This document shows, one piece after another, positions 25,102 to 34,704 of a stretch of 64,000 nucleotides of DNA. A program made the position numbers and the translations under genes. Positions within the stretch are counted from its first letter, which is position 1. Each line of letters begins with the position of its first letter. This DNA is from Chitinophagales bacterium (GTDB lineage Bacteria > Bacteroidota > Bacteroidia > Chitinophagales > Saprospiraceae): the NCBI GenBank assembly GCA_017303875.1, contig JAFLBP010000003.1, forward strand, positions 62,001 through 126,000. Reading direction: 5' to 3'. Below the pieces are notes generated by a model that ran no database searches, had not been told where the DNA came from, and saw only the letters and a list, made by a program, of their open reading frames with translations.

Positions 25102-26364
25102 ATGAAAAAACTTGCCCTGCTTTTTATGCTCACTGCCCTGCTGGCTTGTAAAAAAGACCCGCCGCAGCCTTTTAATTTCACCATTCACAGTTTGGATGAT
25201 CCGGAAATCAAGATCATCAGCTTGTCGATTGCTTTGTCGGATGCCGACGGCCGGGTCGTATACCTCGAAGAACGCGCCGTTCCGGACGATCCCAAGGGTA
25301 TCAGTGAACTTTTTCCGCTAAAATTCATCGCCGACCAGGAACAAAGCGCCGATCAGCGCTTCGATATTACCTGTGTGTACCGCATGAATCAGCCGCCTTT
25401 TGATCGGGCGTATACCTGGTTGGATGTGGCCAGCGGCGCTACGCTCGGGTATTTGGAACCCTTGTCGACCAATACCGGTTTTCAGGCAAATGCCATCCGA
25501 AACGCACTGGAACTGCAAATCACCAATGCCCCGACCAATACCGTTGCAGAAATCGTTAATGGCGATTTTGGACAAAAATTCCAGCAGATTACGCCCACAC
25601 TGGCCTTGTTGAGCGGTGAAGGCTATACTTCCGGCAAAGGCTTCCTCACGGCGTTTTACAGCCCCGGCAGCGCAGAACCCCGTATACACTGGCTGCCCTG
25701 GACCGATCAAAATTACCTCGTGGCACGCACCATTCCGTTCGGCCAAACCACTGCCGATTACCCCAAAGCGCAAATCAATATGCCGCACCCGGGACTGTGG
25801 TTCAGCGAGGTAAGCGCAGTTTTTAATAAAGACCGAGCAGGCACCTGGATGTTCGTCAGGCGCCCAGGTGCGCGGGTGGATGTGGGAACTGAAATCAAAT
25901 TTCCTGATCTGCCGGAAATCAGTGCGCCTTTTTATCGCTTGCAGGCCTCGGATACCAGTATGTACGTGGATTACCTTTTTGAAAAAGGCAAATACCAGCT
26001 GCCAGGCGAATATTTACAGCCAATAAATTTCCAGATCGGCCTATTTAGTGCCCAACCCCTCATTTCGGCAGAAAGCAGCGGCGCCGGGGATATGCTTTCG
26101 GTTCGCCTGATTGAACCCATTTCCGAACATGTCTGGACCATCATCGGGCCGCCGGAGCGCTTTAAAAATTATCGGCTGATTAGTTTCCCGCAGGCATTTC
26201 TCAACCGTTCTTTTCATGCGTATCGCCCAGAGGGGCCGGTACAGGTCGATGCCTATTCTTTTGAAAATTACGGAGAATACAACGACCTTTGGGCCAACAC
26301 AGATTTTTCCGAATTTTTCTGGCGCGCCAAAGCCCGGATGATTCGCGTTACAAAAACCTATTAA
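25102..26364 (+). CDS. Hypothetical lipoprotein
   Basis: 420 residues with a lipoprotein signal (MKKLALLFMLTALLAC, Cys16). The body is largely beta and aromatic-rich with no recognised domain; it does not show a sorting domain. ATG 25102 is chosen for the lipobox; an earlier ATG at 25057 adds 15 unlikely residues. The stop TAA shares a base with the ATG of the pseudouridine synthase (TAATG), so the two genes are translationally coupled, although a functional link is not obvious. Confidence 0.8.
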   Translation: MKKLALLFMLTALLACKKDPPQPFNFTIHSLDDPEIKIISLSIALSDADGRVVYLEERAVPDDPKGISELFPLKFIADQEQSADQRFDITCVYRMNQPPFDRAYTWLDVASGATLGYLEPLSTNTGFQANAIRNALELQITNAPTNTVAEIVNGDFGQKFQQITPTLALLSGEGYTSGKGFLTAFYSPGSAEPRIHWLPWTDQNYLVARTIPFGQTTADYPKAQINMPHPGLWFSEVSAVFNKDRAGTWMFVRRPGARVDVGTEIKFPDLPEISAPFYRLQASDTSMYVDYLFEKGKYQLPGEYLQPINFQIGLFSAQPLISAESSGAGDMLSVRLIEPISEHVWTIIGPPERFKNYRLISFPQAFLNRSFHAYRPEGPVQVDAYSFENYGEYNDLWANTDFSEFFWRAKARMIRVTKTY

Positions 26365-27083
26365 TGCTTGATATTCTTCACGCCGACGAACACCTGATTG
26401 TGGTCAACAAGCCCGCCGGCATGCTTACCATTCCCGACCGCGCCGGCAACAAAGAGAATCTGCTGGCTGCATTGCAAAAAAAATTCGGCAACGTACTGAC
26501 GGTGCACCGCCTCGACCGCGAAACCAGCGGCGTACTTTGTTTTGCCCGCACCGAAGCGGCACACCGCCACCTTTCTATTCAATTTGAGCAGCACAGCACC
26601 GATAAATTTTACTTCGCATTGCTGGATGGCGTGCTGCACAACGAAGAAGGTGAAATTGATAAACCCATCGGCGAACACCCGGTAATTCCGGGAAAAATGA
26701 TGGTATCAAACAGTGGAAAACCTTCACTGACGTTTTACAGGGTACGCGAGCGATTCGCGCACTTTACCCTCGTGGAAATACAACTCAAAACCGGCAGAAC
26801 CCACCAGATCCGGGTTCACTTTCAAAGTATCGGCTACCCTTTGGCAGTGGACGCCCTCTACGGTCCGCGACCGGCTTTTTTCCTCTCGCAAGTAAAGCGA
26901 AAATTCAAAACCGGTAAATATACCGAAGAAGAGCGCCCGATGCTGGAACGCACCAGCCTTCATGCTTCCCGTTTGCGCCTGCAACACCCTGATTCCGGGG
27001 AAGTGATGGAATTCACGGCAGCACTGCCCAAAGACATCAACGCAGTGTTGCAACAGTTGCGAAAATGGGATGCGGAAAAGTGA
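26364..27083 (+). CDS. RluA family pseudouridine synthase
   Basis: 239 residues. The catalytic Asp sits in VHRLDRETSGVLCFART, and the flanking conserved blocks are present: EHLIVVNKPAGMLT at the N-terminus and LKTGRTHQIRVHFQSIGYPLAVDALYG towards the C-terminus. The protein isomerises uridines in rRNA or tRNA. There is no S4 domain, which points to an RluA- or TruC-like member, not RluC/RluD; the exact target is unknown. It starts within the stop codon of the preceding lipoprotein gene. Confidence 0.92.
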   Translation: MLDILHADEHLIVVNKPAGMLTIPDRAGNKENLLAALQKKFGNVLTVHRLDRETSGVLCFARTEAAHRHLSIQFEQHSTDKFYFALLDGVLHNEEGEIDKPIGEHPVIPGKMMVSNSGKPSLTFYRVRERFAHFTLVEIQLKTGRTHQIRVHFQSIGYPLAVDALYGPRPAFFLSQVKRKFKTGKYTEEERPMLERTSLHASRLRLQHPDSGEVMEFTAALPKDINAVLQQLRKWDAEK

Positions 27084-27143
27084 AGTAATTCACTTTTATA
27101 AGCCGCGAAAAGCCATAACCTTGCAGCGTAAATCTCTTGTACA

Positions 27144-28916
27144 ATGGCTTTTAAATATCGATCCAGCCTTGCCAGTATCGCCCTGCCGGTCATCATACTC
27201 TTGCCGGTTGGTTTGCTGACGTACTTCGGCATCCGCCTCTACCTGCTGGATCGGGAGGAAAAGCAACAGCAACTCCAAACAGAAACCTTGCTGGCAGAAC
27301 GCTATCCACATTGGCGGAATGCCATTGACAACGCTATTTACAACGATTCGACGCTTTGGATTAGTCCAAAGGAGGCGCAGCAACTCATTCGAGAGCAGGC
27401 AATTTTACAAAAAGAAAACCTGTTTTTGTCGGTCGACTCCATTATGGCCTTGCAGGTTTTGGAACGCGATACCCTGTTGTATACCTATGATTATCAGCAA
27501 ATTAAAATAAATGAAAAAGCGCTGAAGGCCGGTGAGATCATTTGGGACGGCAAATACATCGTCAATACCCGAAGCGCCATTCTCGGCAGCACCCACAACC
27601 AGACGGGTTACCTGCTTTTGCTGCAACACGCCCTGCAAACCCTCTCCTACCCCAGCAAACCCAAGACAGAAAAACCCAATCTGCAACCCCGCTTTTTTAG
27701 CGGCAATATCGCCGTCAACGACGTGATCGTCAATCGCCGCAACTCCATTATTGGTATCGACAGCAGCGGTAAATACCTCATTCAACTCGCCTCGCGGCAA
27801 CCCGATGCCACGTATGCCGGTAACAGTGACCGCATTGCACTGCCCGCCGCTCAGTATCATTTGCTGCGGCAATTTCTCAACAATGCCTGGCTGCTTTTTG
27901 TGGCCCTGCTGGTTACGGCCCTGCTGTATTGGCGACTGCACAAGCTATCCCGAAAAAATGCGCGCTGGCTTTCCAGTCTCGACAAAGCCACCTGCGCCAT
28001 CGCCATTGCTGAAAAAGACGGCGAGATTGCCTATGTAAATACGGCATTTCAGGAATGGAATGAACAACGCGCGGCAAGGGGTAAAAACATCGGAGAAGTA
28101 CTGCAACACGCGCCGATTGAGCCAATTTTACAACAAATTACCGCCCAGCCCGGCCGCACTGAATACTATTACGCCTCACTGGGCGAACGGACGGTGTACG
28201 GCAGCCTCACGTATGATGCTGATTCGGACGCTGTTATTGCCGTAGACAACGACGTATCAGCCCTGCGCCACATGTACGATGGCGAGTTGCATGCCCTCAA
28301 AAACCTGATCAAAGAAGTGAAAGAACTGAACGCGCAATTGATTTTGGGAAAAGTACCGCTTGAAAACACCTCAAAAGCCCTTGAAATACTGCGCAACAAC
28401 GACCATTCGCTCGAAAAAGCCCTGCTCTTTTATGCCAACCGCCGCGAACAATTCAGCGCCGGCAGACGCGAGCAGTTCAGCCCGGAAGAGTACGACCTCG
28501 AAATCGGACTGGATCAGGTGCTGCACTGGTTTGAATCTATGTTGCTCCCCTTGTACATCAGGGTTGAAACCGACCTGCAAGGACTGAGCATTCGCGGCAA
28601 CCTGCAAAGTATTGAATTGGTGTTCCAGAACGCCCTGTTCAACGCCATCCAGGCCATCCGGGAAGCCGCGCTGCCGCCCGACGCCCGCGTGCTGCGCATC
28701 AGCGCCAAAGCACAAGCCGACGGTGTGCTGCTTGAAATCTGCGACAACGGCGTGCCCGTTCCGCCGCACACAGATATTCGGGAGCTGGCCGCCCGCGCGC
28801 AAGGCGCCGGCCTGAAAACCATTCTGCTGGAAATGGAAAAAACCGGCGGACAATGCCTCGGTTTCATACAACAAACACCCCACAGCAAAGCGCTTCAACT
28901 ACTTTTTCCCGCATGA
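27144..28916 (+). CDS. Sensor histidine kinase with PAS domain (atypical H-box)
   Basis: 590 residues. Two membrane helices (~10-30 and ~250-268) bracket an extracytoplasmic domain; a PAS-like module follows (CAIAIAEKDGEIAYVNTAFQEWNEQRAARGKNIGEVL). The C-terminal ATPase has an N-box (ELVFQNALFNAIQAI, 491-505) and a D-box (EICDNGVPVP, Asp534). The expected H-box is not canonical: a candidate His lies in GELHALKNLIKEVKELN. It overlaps the response regulator by ATGA, so the pair forms a two-component system. The signal is unknown. Confidence 0.82.
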   Translation: MAFKYRSSLASIALPVIILLPVGLLTYFGIRLYLLDREEKQQQLQTETLLAERYPHWRNAIDNAIYNDSTLWISPKEAQQLIREQAILQKENLFLSVDSIMALQVLERDTLLYTYDYQQIKINEKALKAGEIIWDGKYIVNTRSAILGSTHNQTGYLLLLQHALQTLSYPSKPKTEKPNLQPRFFSGNIAVNDVIVNRRNSIIGIDSSGKYLIQLASRQPDATYAGNSDRIALPAAQYHLLRQFLNNAWLLFVALLVTALLYWRLHKLSRKNARWLSSLDKATCAIAIAEKDGEIAYVNTAFQEWNEQRAARGKNIGEVLQHAPIEPILQQITAQPGRTEYYYASLGERTVYGSLTYDADSDAVIAVDNDVSALRHMYDGELHALKNLIKEVKELNAQLILGKVPLENTSKALEILRNNDHSLEKALLFYANRREQFSAGRREQFSPEEYDLEIGLDQVLHWFESMLLPLYIRVETDLQGLSIRGNLQSIELVFQNALFNAIQAIREAALPPDARVLRISAKAQADGVLLEICDNGVPVPPHTDIRELAARAQGAGLKTILLEMEKTGGQCLGFIQQTPHSKALQLLFPA

Positions 28917-29677
28917 AAAAAGTGATCTATTGCGACGACCAGCCGGAAATTCACATTGCCGGCGCCATGCAACAGGCCCAATGCGATTTTTTGGGTAAAT
29001 GCAGTTCGCCACGCGAACTGTTCAGCACCCTGCATCATGGCAAAGTACCCGATATCCTGTTTTTGGATGCGCGTTTCAACACCCGCCAGATTGATCAGAA
29101 TTTTGGCGAACTCCGCGAAACACTCGAAGAGTTGCGCGCTTACGAGCAGTGGCGTTTTATAAAAATTGTGGTACTTACCGGGGTGCCCATCCGTGAACTA
29201 TTCAACCTTGCCTATCCTTTTATTGATGGTTTTATCGACAAAGCCGATTACCAGTGCGCCGTGCCCGATGCGATCACCGTATTTACCTTCGGCGATGAAG
29301 ACGCGACGTTTTTTAATAAATTTTCGCCCTGGAAACCCAAAATACAAGTAGCGGCAGTATGGAGCAACTTCACAGAACTGCAGCGCTCTATTCTTGAAGA
29401 CCTGTTGCGCGGACATTCCGATGAGTTCATTCAGGTAAAACACGGTATGCGCAACCATTCCAACCTCAGCGGGCGCATCGATCATATTCTGGCGCGTTTG
29501 GTGGAATTGTCGGCGCGCAAAGATTACTTCGCTGGCTTCGGCGATATGGCGCGGGGCGGCTTGAGCATCCGTCAAAAATTCTGGATCATTTTACAGGTTT
29601 GTGTAGAGCTGCGGCATCCGGTAGCGATGGCCATGCTGGAAAAAAACGGTCTGAAAATAGATGCAGAAGTGAAATAG
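28913..29677 (+). CDS. Response regulator with LuxR-like C-terminal domain
   Basis: 254 residues. The N-terminal receiver has all active-site residues: Asp8/Asp9 (IYCDDQPE), phospho-acceptor Asp52 (ILFLDARF), Thr89 and Lys110 (DGFIDKAD). The C-terminal ~100 residues look like a degenerate helix-turn-helix (FTELQRSILEDLLRGHSDEFIQVKHGM ... SGRIDHILARLVELSA), LuxR-like but divergent. ATG 28913 overlaps the kinase stop codon (ATGA); the next gene, 85 bp on, could be a target. Confidence 0.8.
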   Translation: MKKVIYCDDQPEIHIAGAMQQAQCDFLGKCSSPRELFSTLHHGKVPDILFLDARFNTRQIDQNFGELRETLEELRAYEQWRFIKIVVLTGVPIRELFNLAYPFIDGFIDKADYQCAVPDAITVFTFGDEDATFFNKFSPWKPKIQVAAVWSNFTELQRSILEDLLRGHSDEFIQVKHGMRNHSNLSGRIDHILARLVELSARKDYFAGFGDMARGGLSIRQKFWIILQVCVELRHPVAMAMLEKNGLKIDAEVK

Positions 29678-29761
29678 TTCACTTGTTGTAAAAGCAGTTC
29701 AGGTGCGGCGAAGGCCGCTGGCGGTGGATATTTGGGTATCGTTTAACCAAATATCATTATC

Positions 29762-30481
29762 ATGAAATACAACATGCTGCTGATCGCCGCATTTGCCTTT
29801 TGCTGCGCTATTCAGTTTTCCTGTAAACCCTTCCCGATCAGCGCCTTACAGCCGCCGCAGCAAGATAATCTTTCCTTGCCGCGCCTTTTGGCCGTAACGG
29901 AAAACTATCCCGAACCTTTCCAGCAATACTGGCTCAATTATCATCGCTTTGATCTCGATACGATGATACAGCCGATATTGGTAGCGCCGCCACCGCCCGC
30001 CATCGATTCTTCGCGGGTACGAATCATCCGCAACTCCTACGCGCAAAACGCCAACGCAGATGAAATGATGGTGTATTTTGCCCGATCCGTTAACAAGAAC
30101 ATTTGCAGCCGACTCGGCGTAGAACACGGGTATATTTCCTGCAACATCACGGCACTCGAAAACCAGGACCGCTCCGGCGGTTTGATTATTCTGAACGGCT
30201 TAACGCTGTTCATCCCTACTGTCTTGGGACTTCCAATTACCAACGACGGCGTACAACTGGAGATAGAAGTACAGGTACGAGACTGCGAGCAGCGGGTACT
30301 GGCCGTTTACCAGGGGCAGGGCGGCGCGCGGATGGTTTCGGGTATGTACTACGGCTACCACATGAACGCTTCGCATCGTTTGGTTCGGCTGCGCGCCATG
30401 CAAAAAGCCCTGGATCAGGTTAAGGAACAAATTGCCAAAGACAAAGATATGCTGGAAAAGCAATTGTATCCGTGTAGGTAA
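29762..30481 (+). CDS. Hypothetical lipoprotein
   Basis: 239 residues with a lipoprotein signal (AAFAFCCAIQFSC) and no recognised domain. The middle is Pro-rich (VAPPPPAIDSS), and the C-terminus carries a helical basic stretch (RLRAMQKALDQVKEQIAKDKDMLEKQ). It follows the two-component pair on the same strand with an 84-bp gap and is closed by a hairpin terminator at 30550. Function unknown. Confidence 0.72.
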   Translation: MKYNMLLIAAFAFCCAIQFSCKPFPISALQPPQQDNLSLPRLLAVTENYPEPFQQYWLNYHRFDLDTMIQPILVAPPPPAIDSSRVRIIRNSYAQNANADEMMVYFARSVNKNICSRLGVEHGYISCNITALENQDRSGGLIILNGLTLFIPTVLGLPITNDGVQLEIEVQVRDCEQRVLAVYQGQGGARMVSGMYYGYHMNASHRLVRLRAMQKALDQVKEQIAKDKDMLEKQLYPCR

Positions 30482-30549
30482 AAATTGGGATCCATGAAAA
30501 CGCTCCGTAACAATTTGTTAACCAGGAGTTTCAAAAATATATTAAAGTT

Positions 30550-30590
30550 TAAACAGCAGTTATCAAACTTAGCTGCTGTTTATTTTTCTT
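30550..30590 (+). terminator. Rho-independent terminator
   Basis: TAAACAGCAG (30550-30559) pairs with CTGCTGTTTA (30573-30582), followed by a T-rich run to 30590. It ends the transcript of the lipoprotein gene. Confidence 0.75.
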
Positions 30591-30665
30591 TGTGATGCTT
30601 GCTCTGTACAAAGTGCTTGTTCAGATTAAGCATTAAATTAATTTCCTGATTTAAAATTGTCCAAC

Positions 30666-31244
30666 ATGTTAAAAAAGAACTTCTTCATTGCGCTTAATTT
30701 ACTGTTATTGGGCATTTGCCTTACTCTTGGATTCGCCATGCAAAGCGCGTCAGACAGTAATAACAAAGGCGCGGCGCCTCAAGCCATGGTCTCTTCTGCC
30801 GAGGCATGGAAAAGTATACAGGCTGAAGTACCAACTGGTATACAAGCCGCAAGTGCGGAATCCTTTTTGGCGCTTACGCCTCGAAAAATCAAAGCAGAAA
30901 CAGGGCATAAACTCTCGGTTAAGGAGGTTGTAGCATTAAAAATCGCACAAAAAAAGCTCAAAAAAGCAATGGCCGCAGAAAAAATGCCGCCCGATGGCAA
31001 TGGCACGGCGGGTCTGGTTTCTATTATCACCGGCGGCGCCGGTTGCTTGTTGGGCCTGCTTGGTTTTTGGTGCCCGATTTTGGCCCTTTTGGCAATCGCA
31101 GCCGCAATTTGCGGTATTGTCTTCGGAATTATCGGTATGAATTCCGGAAACCGTACATTAGCTGTTATCGGACTGATACTTGGAGCGGTAACCCTTGCAG
31201 CACTGGTTTTCGGTATCTTAGGTTTATTCGCATTTTACGCCTAA
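30666..31244 (+). CDS. Hypothetical membrane protein with DUF4190-like C-terminus
   Basis: 192 residues: an N-terminal signal or membrane helix (LLLLGICLTLGFAMQ), a charged helical middle (SVKEVVALKIAQKKLKKAMAAEK), and a C-terminal pair of Gly/Ala-rich membrane helices (IITGGAGCLLGLLGFWCPILALLAIAAAICGIVFGIIGM ... LAVIGLILGAVTLAALVFGILGL) like those of DUF4190 proteins. ATG 30666 is preferred to the TTG at 30657. Only 12 bp separate it from the DUF2752 gene, so the two are likely co-transcribed. Function unknown. Confidence 0.72.
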   Translation: MLKKNFFIALNLLLLGICLTLGFAMQSASDSNNKGAAPQAMVSSAEAWKSIQAEVPTGIQAASAESFLALTPRKIKAETGHKLSVKEVVALKIAQKKLKKAMAAEKMPPDGNGTAGLVSIITGGAGCLLGLLGFWCPILALLAIAAAICGIVFGIIGMNSGNRTLAVIGLILGAVTLAALVFGILGLFAFYA

Positions 31245-31256
31245 ACCCCGGAAGAC

Positions 31257-31607
31257 ATGAGCATACGAGTACCCATTCCCCAACTGCTGCGTTATGTTTT
31301 TGCGGCTAATGCAATTGCATTCCTGTTTATCCCGCTGGTATTATGGATGCTTCCTGCCGATTTCTTCGATCACGGACCGGTTACCTGCCCTTCCGTCCTG
31401 TATTATGGAGAAGAATGTTCCGGTTGCGGACTTACGCGCGCTACCATGTATTTGCTGCATGGCGATTGGCTGGAGGCCTATTATTACAATGGATTGGTAT
31501 TTGTAACAACCCCTGTCCTGACTTTACTTTGGGGGTTTTTCATTGGGAAGTGCCTGCAACTCAGCAAGTTTTTACCACAAGTTAAATATCTGATTATCAA
31601 CAAATAA
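31257..31607 (+). CDS. DUF2752 membrane protein
   Basis: 116 residues with three predicted membrane helices and the DUF2752 signature between the first two (CPSVLYYGEECSGCGLTRATMYLLHGDW: a CxGCGLTRA core with conserved cysteines). The family is widespread in Bacteroidota and often accompanies other small membrane proteins. No biochemical role is known. It follows the DUF4190-like gene closely and is convergent with thrS across a terminator. Confidence 0.9.
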   Translation: MSIRVPIPQLLRYVFAANAIAFLFIPLVLWMLPADFFDHGPVTCPSVLYYGEECSGCGLTRATMYLLHGDWLEAYYYNGLVFVTTPVLTLLWGFFIGKCLQLSKFLPQVKYLIINK

Positions 31608-31611
31608 AAAC

Positions 31612-31649
31612 GCATCCCGGCTTTTACAGTAATGCAAAAACCGGGATGC
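31612..31649 (-). terminator. Rho-independent terminator of thrS
   Basis: GCATCCCGG (31612-31620) pairs with CCGGGATGC (31641-31649) around a 20-nt loop. On the minus strand the T run follows the stem, so it serves thrS; it may also act on the convergent DUF2752 transcript. Confidence 0.75.
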
Positions 31650-31694
31650 CGTTTATAAACCTGGAGCTTATCAAGCATCCAGCATCAAAAATCA

Positions 31695-33614
31695 TCACAG
31701 CATCGTTTTCAGCTGCGTGGCAAACTCCATGATGCTCACCGCACCCTGGTCGCCTTCGCCCTGACGGCGCACCGAAACGGAACCTGCCTCAGCTTCTTTT
31801 TCCCCGACGATGAGCAGGAACGGAATCCGTTTCATTTCATTATCGCGGATTTTACGGCCGATGGTTTCGTTGCGGTCGTCCACAAAACCGCGCAATTCCT
31901 CTGCTTCGAGTTGTTGTTTCACCTGATAGGCGTAATCCACAAAACGATCGGAAACGGGCAGGATGGCAAACTGATCGGGTGTGAGCCAGAGCGGGAATTT
32001 ACCGGCGCAGTGCTCGATGAGTACGCCGATAAAGCGCTCCATAGAGCCAAAGGGCGCGCGGTGAATCATCACCGGTCGGTGCTCCTGGTTGTCGGCGCCC
32101 ACATACGTGAGGTTGAAGCGCTCGGGCAGGTTGTAGTCCACCTGAATGGTACCCAGCTGCCAGGAACGGCCGAGGGCATCTTTCACCATGAAGTCGAGTT
32201 TCGGGCCATAGAAAGCGGCTTCGCCGAGTTCCCGGGTAGTGGGCAGGCCCACTTCTTCGGTTGCTTCGATGATGGCGCGTTCGGCTTTTTCCCAGTTTTC
32301 GTCGGAGCCGATGTATTTGGCTTTGTTCTCCGGGTCGCGGAGGGAGATCTGGGCGGTGAATTTTTCAAAACCCAATTTGGCAAGTACGTGGCGCGTCAGG
32401 TCGAGTACGCCGAGGAACTCTTCTTTCAGCTGTTCGGGCGTACAGAAGAGGTGGGCGTCGTCTTGCGTGAAGCCGCGCACGCGGGTGAGGCCGTGCAGCT
32501 CACCGGATTGCTCATAGCGGTACACGGTGCCGAATTCGGCGATACGCACGGGCAGTTCGCGGTAAGAGCGCGGGCGGTGTCCGTAGATTTCGCAGTGGTG
32601 GGGGCAGTTCATGGGCTTGAGCAGAAACTCTTCGCCTTCCTGCGGGGTAAAGATGGGCTGGAAGGAGTCTTTGCCGTATTTTTCCCAGTGGCCGGAGGTG
32701 ACGTACAGTTTTTTGGAACCGATATGCGGCGTGATGACCGGCTGGTAACCGCGGCGGATTTGTTCTTTTTTCAGGAAATCCTCGAGGCGGGAGCGCAGGG
32801 CCGTGCCTTTAGGCAGCCAGAGCGGCAGGCCGGAGCCTACTTTTTCGGAGAACATAAAGAGTTCCAGTTCCTGACCGAGCTTGCGGTGGTCGCGTTTTTT
32901 GGCTTCTTCCACCATGTGGAGGTACTCGTCGAGTTCCTTTTGTTTGGGGAAGGTGATGGCGTACACGCGGGTAAGTTGCTTGCGTTTTTCGTCGCCGCGC
33001 CAGTAAGCGCCGGCGAAGTTGAGCACTTTTACCGCCTTGATCGGTTCGGTGTTGGGGATGTGCGGGCCACGGCAGAGGTCGACGAATTCACCTTGCTGAT
33101 AGAAGGTGATGGTACCGTCTTCGAGGCCGTCGAGCAGTTCGAGTTTGTACTCGTCGCCTTTTTCCTTAAAATAAGCGATGGCGTCGTTTTTTGCGACTTC
33201 GCGGCGCTGGTACTCGCTTTTGTTGCGGGCCAGTTCGAGCATTTTTTGCTCAATTTTAGGCATATCGGCGGGCGTGAGCGAGCGGTCGCCGGTATCTACA
33301 TCGTAGTAGAAACCGTTGTCGATGGCCGGGCCGATACCGAATTTAGTGCCGGGATACAGCGCTTCGAGGGCTTCGGCCAGCAAGTGGGCCGAAGAGTGCC
33401 AGAAAGTGGATTTACCTTCTTTGTCTTCCCATTTGTGGAAAGTGATGCTGGCGTCCTCGTGAATGGGGCGCTGCAAATCGCGCACCTCACCGTTGACGGA
33501 GGCTGCCAGCACATTGCGGGCGAGGCCTTCGCTGATGGAGCGGGCAATCTCCATCGCGGTGGTTCCGGCGGCATACTGACGAATGTTGCCGTCGGGGAAT
33601 GTGATGTTAATCAT
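31695..33614 (-). CDS. thrS: Threonyl-tRNA synthetase
   Basis: Class II aminoacyl-tRNA synthetase, 639 residues. Domains in order: TGS ([25 protein letters not shown]), the editing domain with [11 protein letters not shown], the catalytic core with [10 protein letters not shown] and [14 protein letters not shown] (zinc/threonine site), motif 3 ([13 protein letters not shown]) and the C-terminal anticodon-binding domain ([16 protein letters not shown]). ATG 33614 is the true start; the longer frame upstream has no TGS-like sequence and contains an inverted repeat. No Thr-rich leader peptide or T-box was seen. Confidence 0.97.
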   Translation of the reverse strand: MINITFPDGNIRQYAAGTTAMEIARSISEGLARNVLAASVNGEVRDLQRPIHEDASITFHKWEDKEGKSTFWHSSAHLLAEALEALYPGTKFGIGPAIDNGFYYDVDTGDRSLTPADMPKIEQKMLELARNKSEYQRREVAKNDAIAYFKEKGDEYKLELLDGLEDGTITFYQQGEFVDLCRGPHIPNTEPIKAVKVLNFAGAYWRGDEKRKQLTRVYAITFPKQKELDEYLHMVEEAKKRDHRKLGQELELFMFSEKVGSGLPLWLPKGTALRSRLEDFLKKEQIRRGYQPVITPHIGSKKLYVTSGHWEKYGKDSFQPIFTPQEGEEFLLKPMNCPHHCEIYGHRPRSYRELPVRIAEFGTVYRYEQSGELHGLTRVRGFTQDDAHLFCTPEQLKEEFLGVLDLTRHVLAKLGFEKFTAQISLRDPENKAKYIGSDENWEKAERAIIEATEEVGLPTTRELGEAAFYGPKLDFMVKDALGRSWQLGTIQVDYNLPERFNLTYVGADNQEHRPVMIHRAPFGSMERFIGVLIEHCAGKFPLWLTPDQFAILPVSDRFVDYAYQVKQQLEAEELRGFVDDRNETIGRKIRDNEMKRIPFLLIVGEKEAEAGSVSVRRQGEGDQGAVSIMEFATQLKTML

Positions 33615-33689
33615 AAAAAGAGTGTTTAAACCCACCCCTACAACAGGCGGGCGCTTTCCCTCGCGGGTCGGCAGGTTATGAATCGGGGG

Positions 33690-33697
33690 CAAAGATA
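33690..33697 (-). promoter_or_regulatory. -7 element of the thrS promoter
   Basis: TATCTTTG on the minus strand, a perfect TAnnTTTG, 76 bp before the thrS ATG. No clear -33 TTTG at the usual spacing. Confidence 0.45.
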
Positions 33698-33782
33698 GGA
33701 CAAGGGCGGCAGGGATGGCGCATTTGTTTTTGATTTTATGCCAGGGTTGCGCGGAATTGAAATAACGGGGAGGAGAAATGCT

Positions 33783-33920
33783 GGCTACGTAAAGGTTCGC
33801 ACGGATGTACACAGAAGGGTTTCGCACAGAAGTGCACAGATCACTCACACAGACGCGCACAGAATTCCGTGTTTTCTGTGTGAATGATCTGTGCATTTCT
33901 GTGCGAAACTTTACGCAGCC
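33783..33920. repeat. Large imperfect hairpin of CACAGA-containing units
   Basis: Arms: GGCTACGTAAAG (33783-33794) versus CTTTACGCAGCC (33909-33920), and inside them GTTTCGCACAGAA...CACACAGA (about 33817-33860) versus TCTGTGTGAA...TTCTGTGCGAAAC (about 33876-33909). About 21 bp of the left arm is an unpaired extra copy. It occupies the 493-bp gap between thrS and the sigma factor gene; the rest of that gap holds the thrS promoter and no ORF. Confidence 0.75.
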
Positions 33921-34107
33921 AGGCAACCTCAACAGCACAGCTCAATAAACTATCCTGAAGAAAACGAACAACAAAACACGAGGTGTTTATCGTCATGAAA
34001 AATGGGAAATAGCTACCTTGTTTGATTCCCAAATTTTTATAAAAATTTATCAAAGCAGCACGCAAGTTTTTTCAAACCTTGACATCTAAACATTCAAAGC
34101 CAACTTT

Positions 34108-34692
34108 TTGAAGGACGAAGCACAGTTCATAGCGGCGTTGCGCGCAGGGCAGGAAGCTGCTTTCCGCAACCTGGTAGCGGAGTACCAGCAGCGGGTATTG
34201 AATACCTGCCTGAGCTATGTGCCCGACCTTCAGGAAGCGGAAAACCTGACGCAGGAGGTGTTCGTGGAGGTGTTTTTGTCCATCCAACATTTTCGCGGAG
34301 AAGCCGGGCTGAGCACCTGGATTTACCGCATTGCCTGCAACAAGGGGCTGGCCCTGCTGCGCCATCGGAATGCCGGCAAACGGCGCAACTTTTTTCAGCG
34401 CCTGCTGAGCCTGGATTTTGCCGAGCAGCATCCCGCGCAGGACGCCTTCCACCACCCCGGCTTTGCGCTGGAACAGCAGGAGTCAGCAGCGCTGTTGTTC
34501 CGGCAGCTTGACAAATTGCCCGAAAACCAGCGCAGTGCCCTCATGCTGCACAAGGTTGAAGGACTGAGTTATCAGGAAATTGCCGAGGTGCTGCAAACCA
34601 CGCTCCCCGCCGTGGAAAGCCTGATTCACCGCGCAAAAGGTAACTTGCGCAAGCACCTGCACCAACATTTTGATCAATTTTATCAAGAATAA
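34108..34692 (+). CDS. ECF-type RNA polymerase sigma factor
   Basis: 194 residues with sigma region 2 (EYQQRVLNTCLSYVPDLQEAENLTQEVFVEVFLSIQHFRG) and region 4 (LDKLPENQRSALMLHKVEGLSYQEIAEVLQTTLPAVESLIHRAKGNLRKHL). The start is a TTG at 34108. It is the first of four closely spaced genes on the plus strand: a di-heme peroxidase lipoprotein, a small membrane protein and a Spy/CpxP-like protein follow, with 12-, 17- and 4-bp gaps. That layout suggests an envelope-stress regulon with the membrane proteins as likely modulators. Confidence 0.93.
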   Translation: MKDEAQFIAALRAGQEAAFRNLVAEYQQRVLNTCLSYVPDLQEAENLTQEVFVEVFLSIQHFRGEAGLSTWIYRIACNKGLALLRHRNAGKRRNFFQRLLSLDFAEQHPAQDAFHHPGFALEQQESAALLFRQLDKLPENQRSALMLHKVEGLSYQEIAEVLQTTLPAVESLIHRAKGNLRKHLHQHFDQFYQE

Positions 34693-34704
34693 AACACCAG
34701 CACT

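Noticed and set aside
31911..33629. 572-codon open frame on the plus strand opposite thrS
   Set aside because: Fully antisense to threonyl-tRNA synthetase; the product has shadow composition and no recognisable motif.
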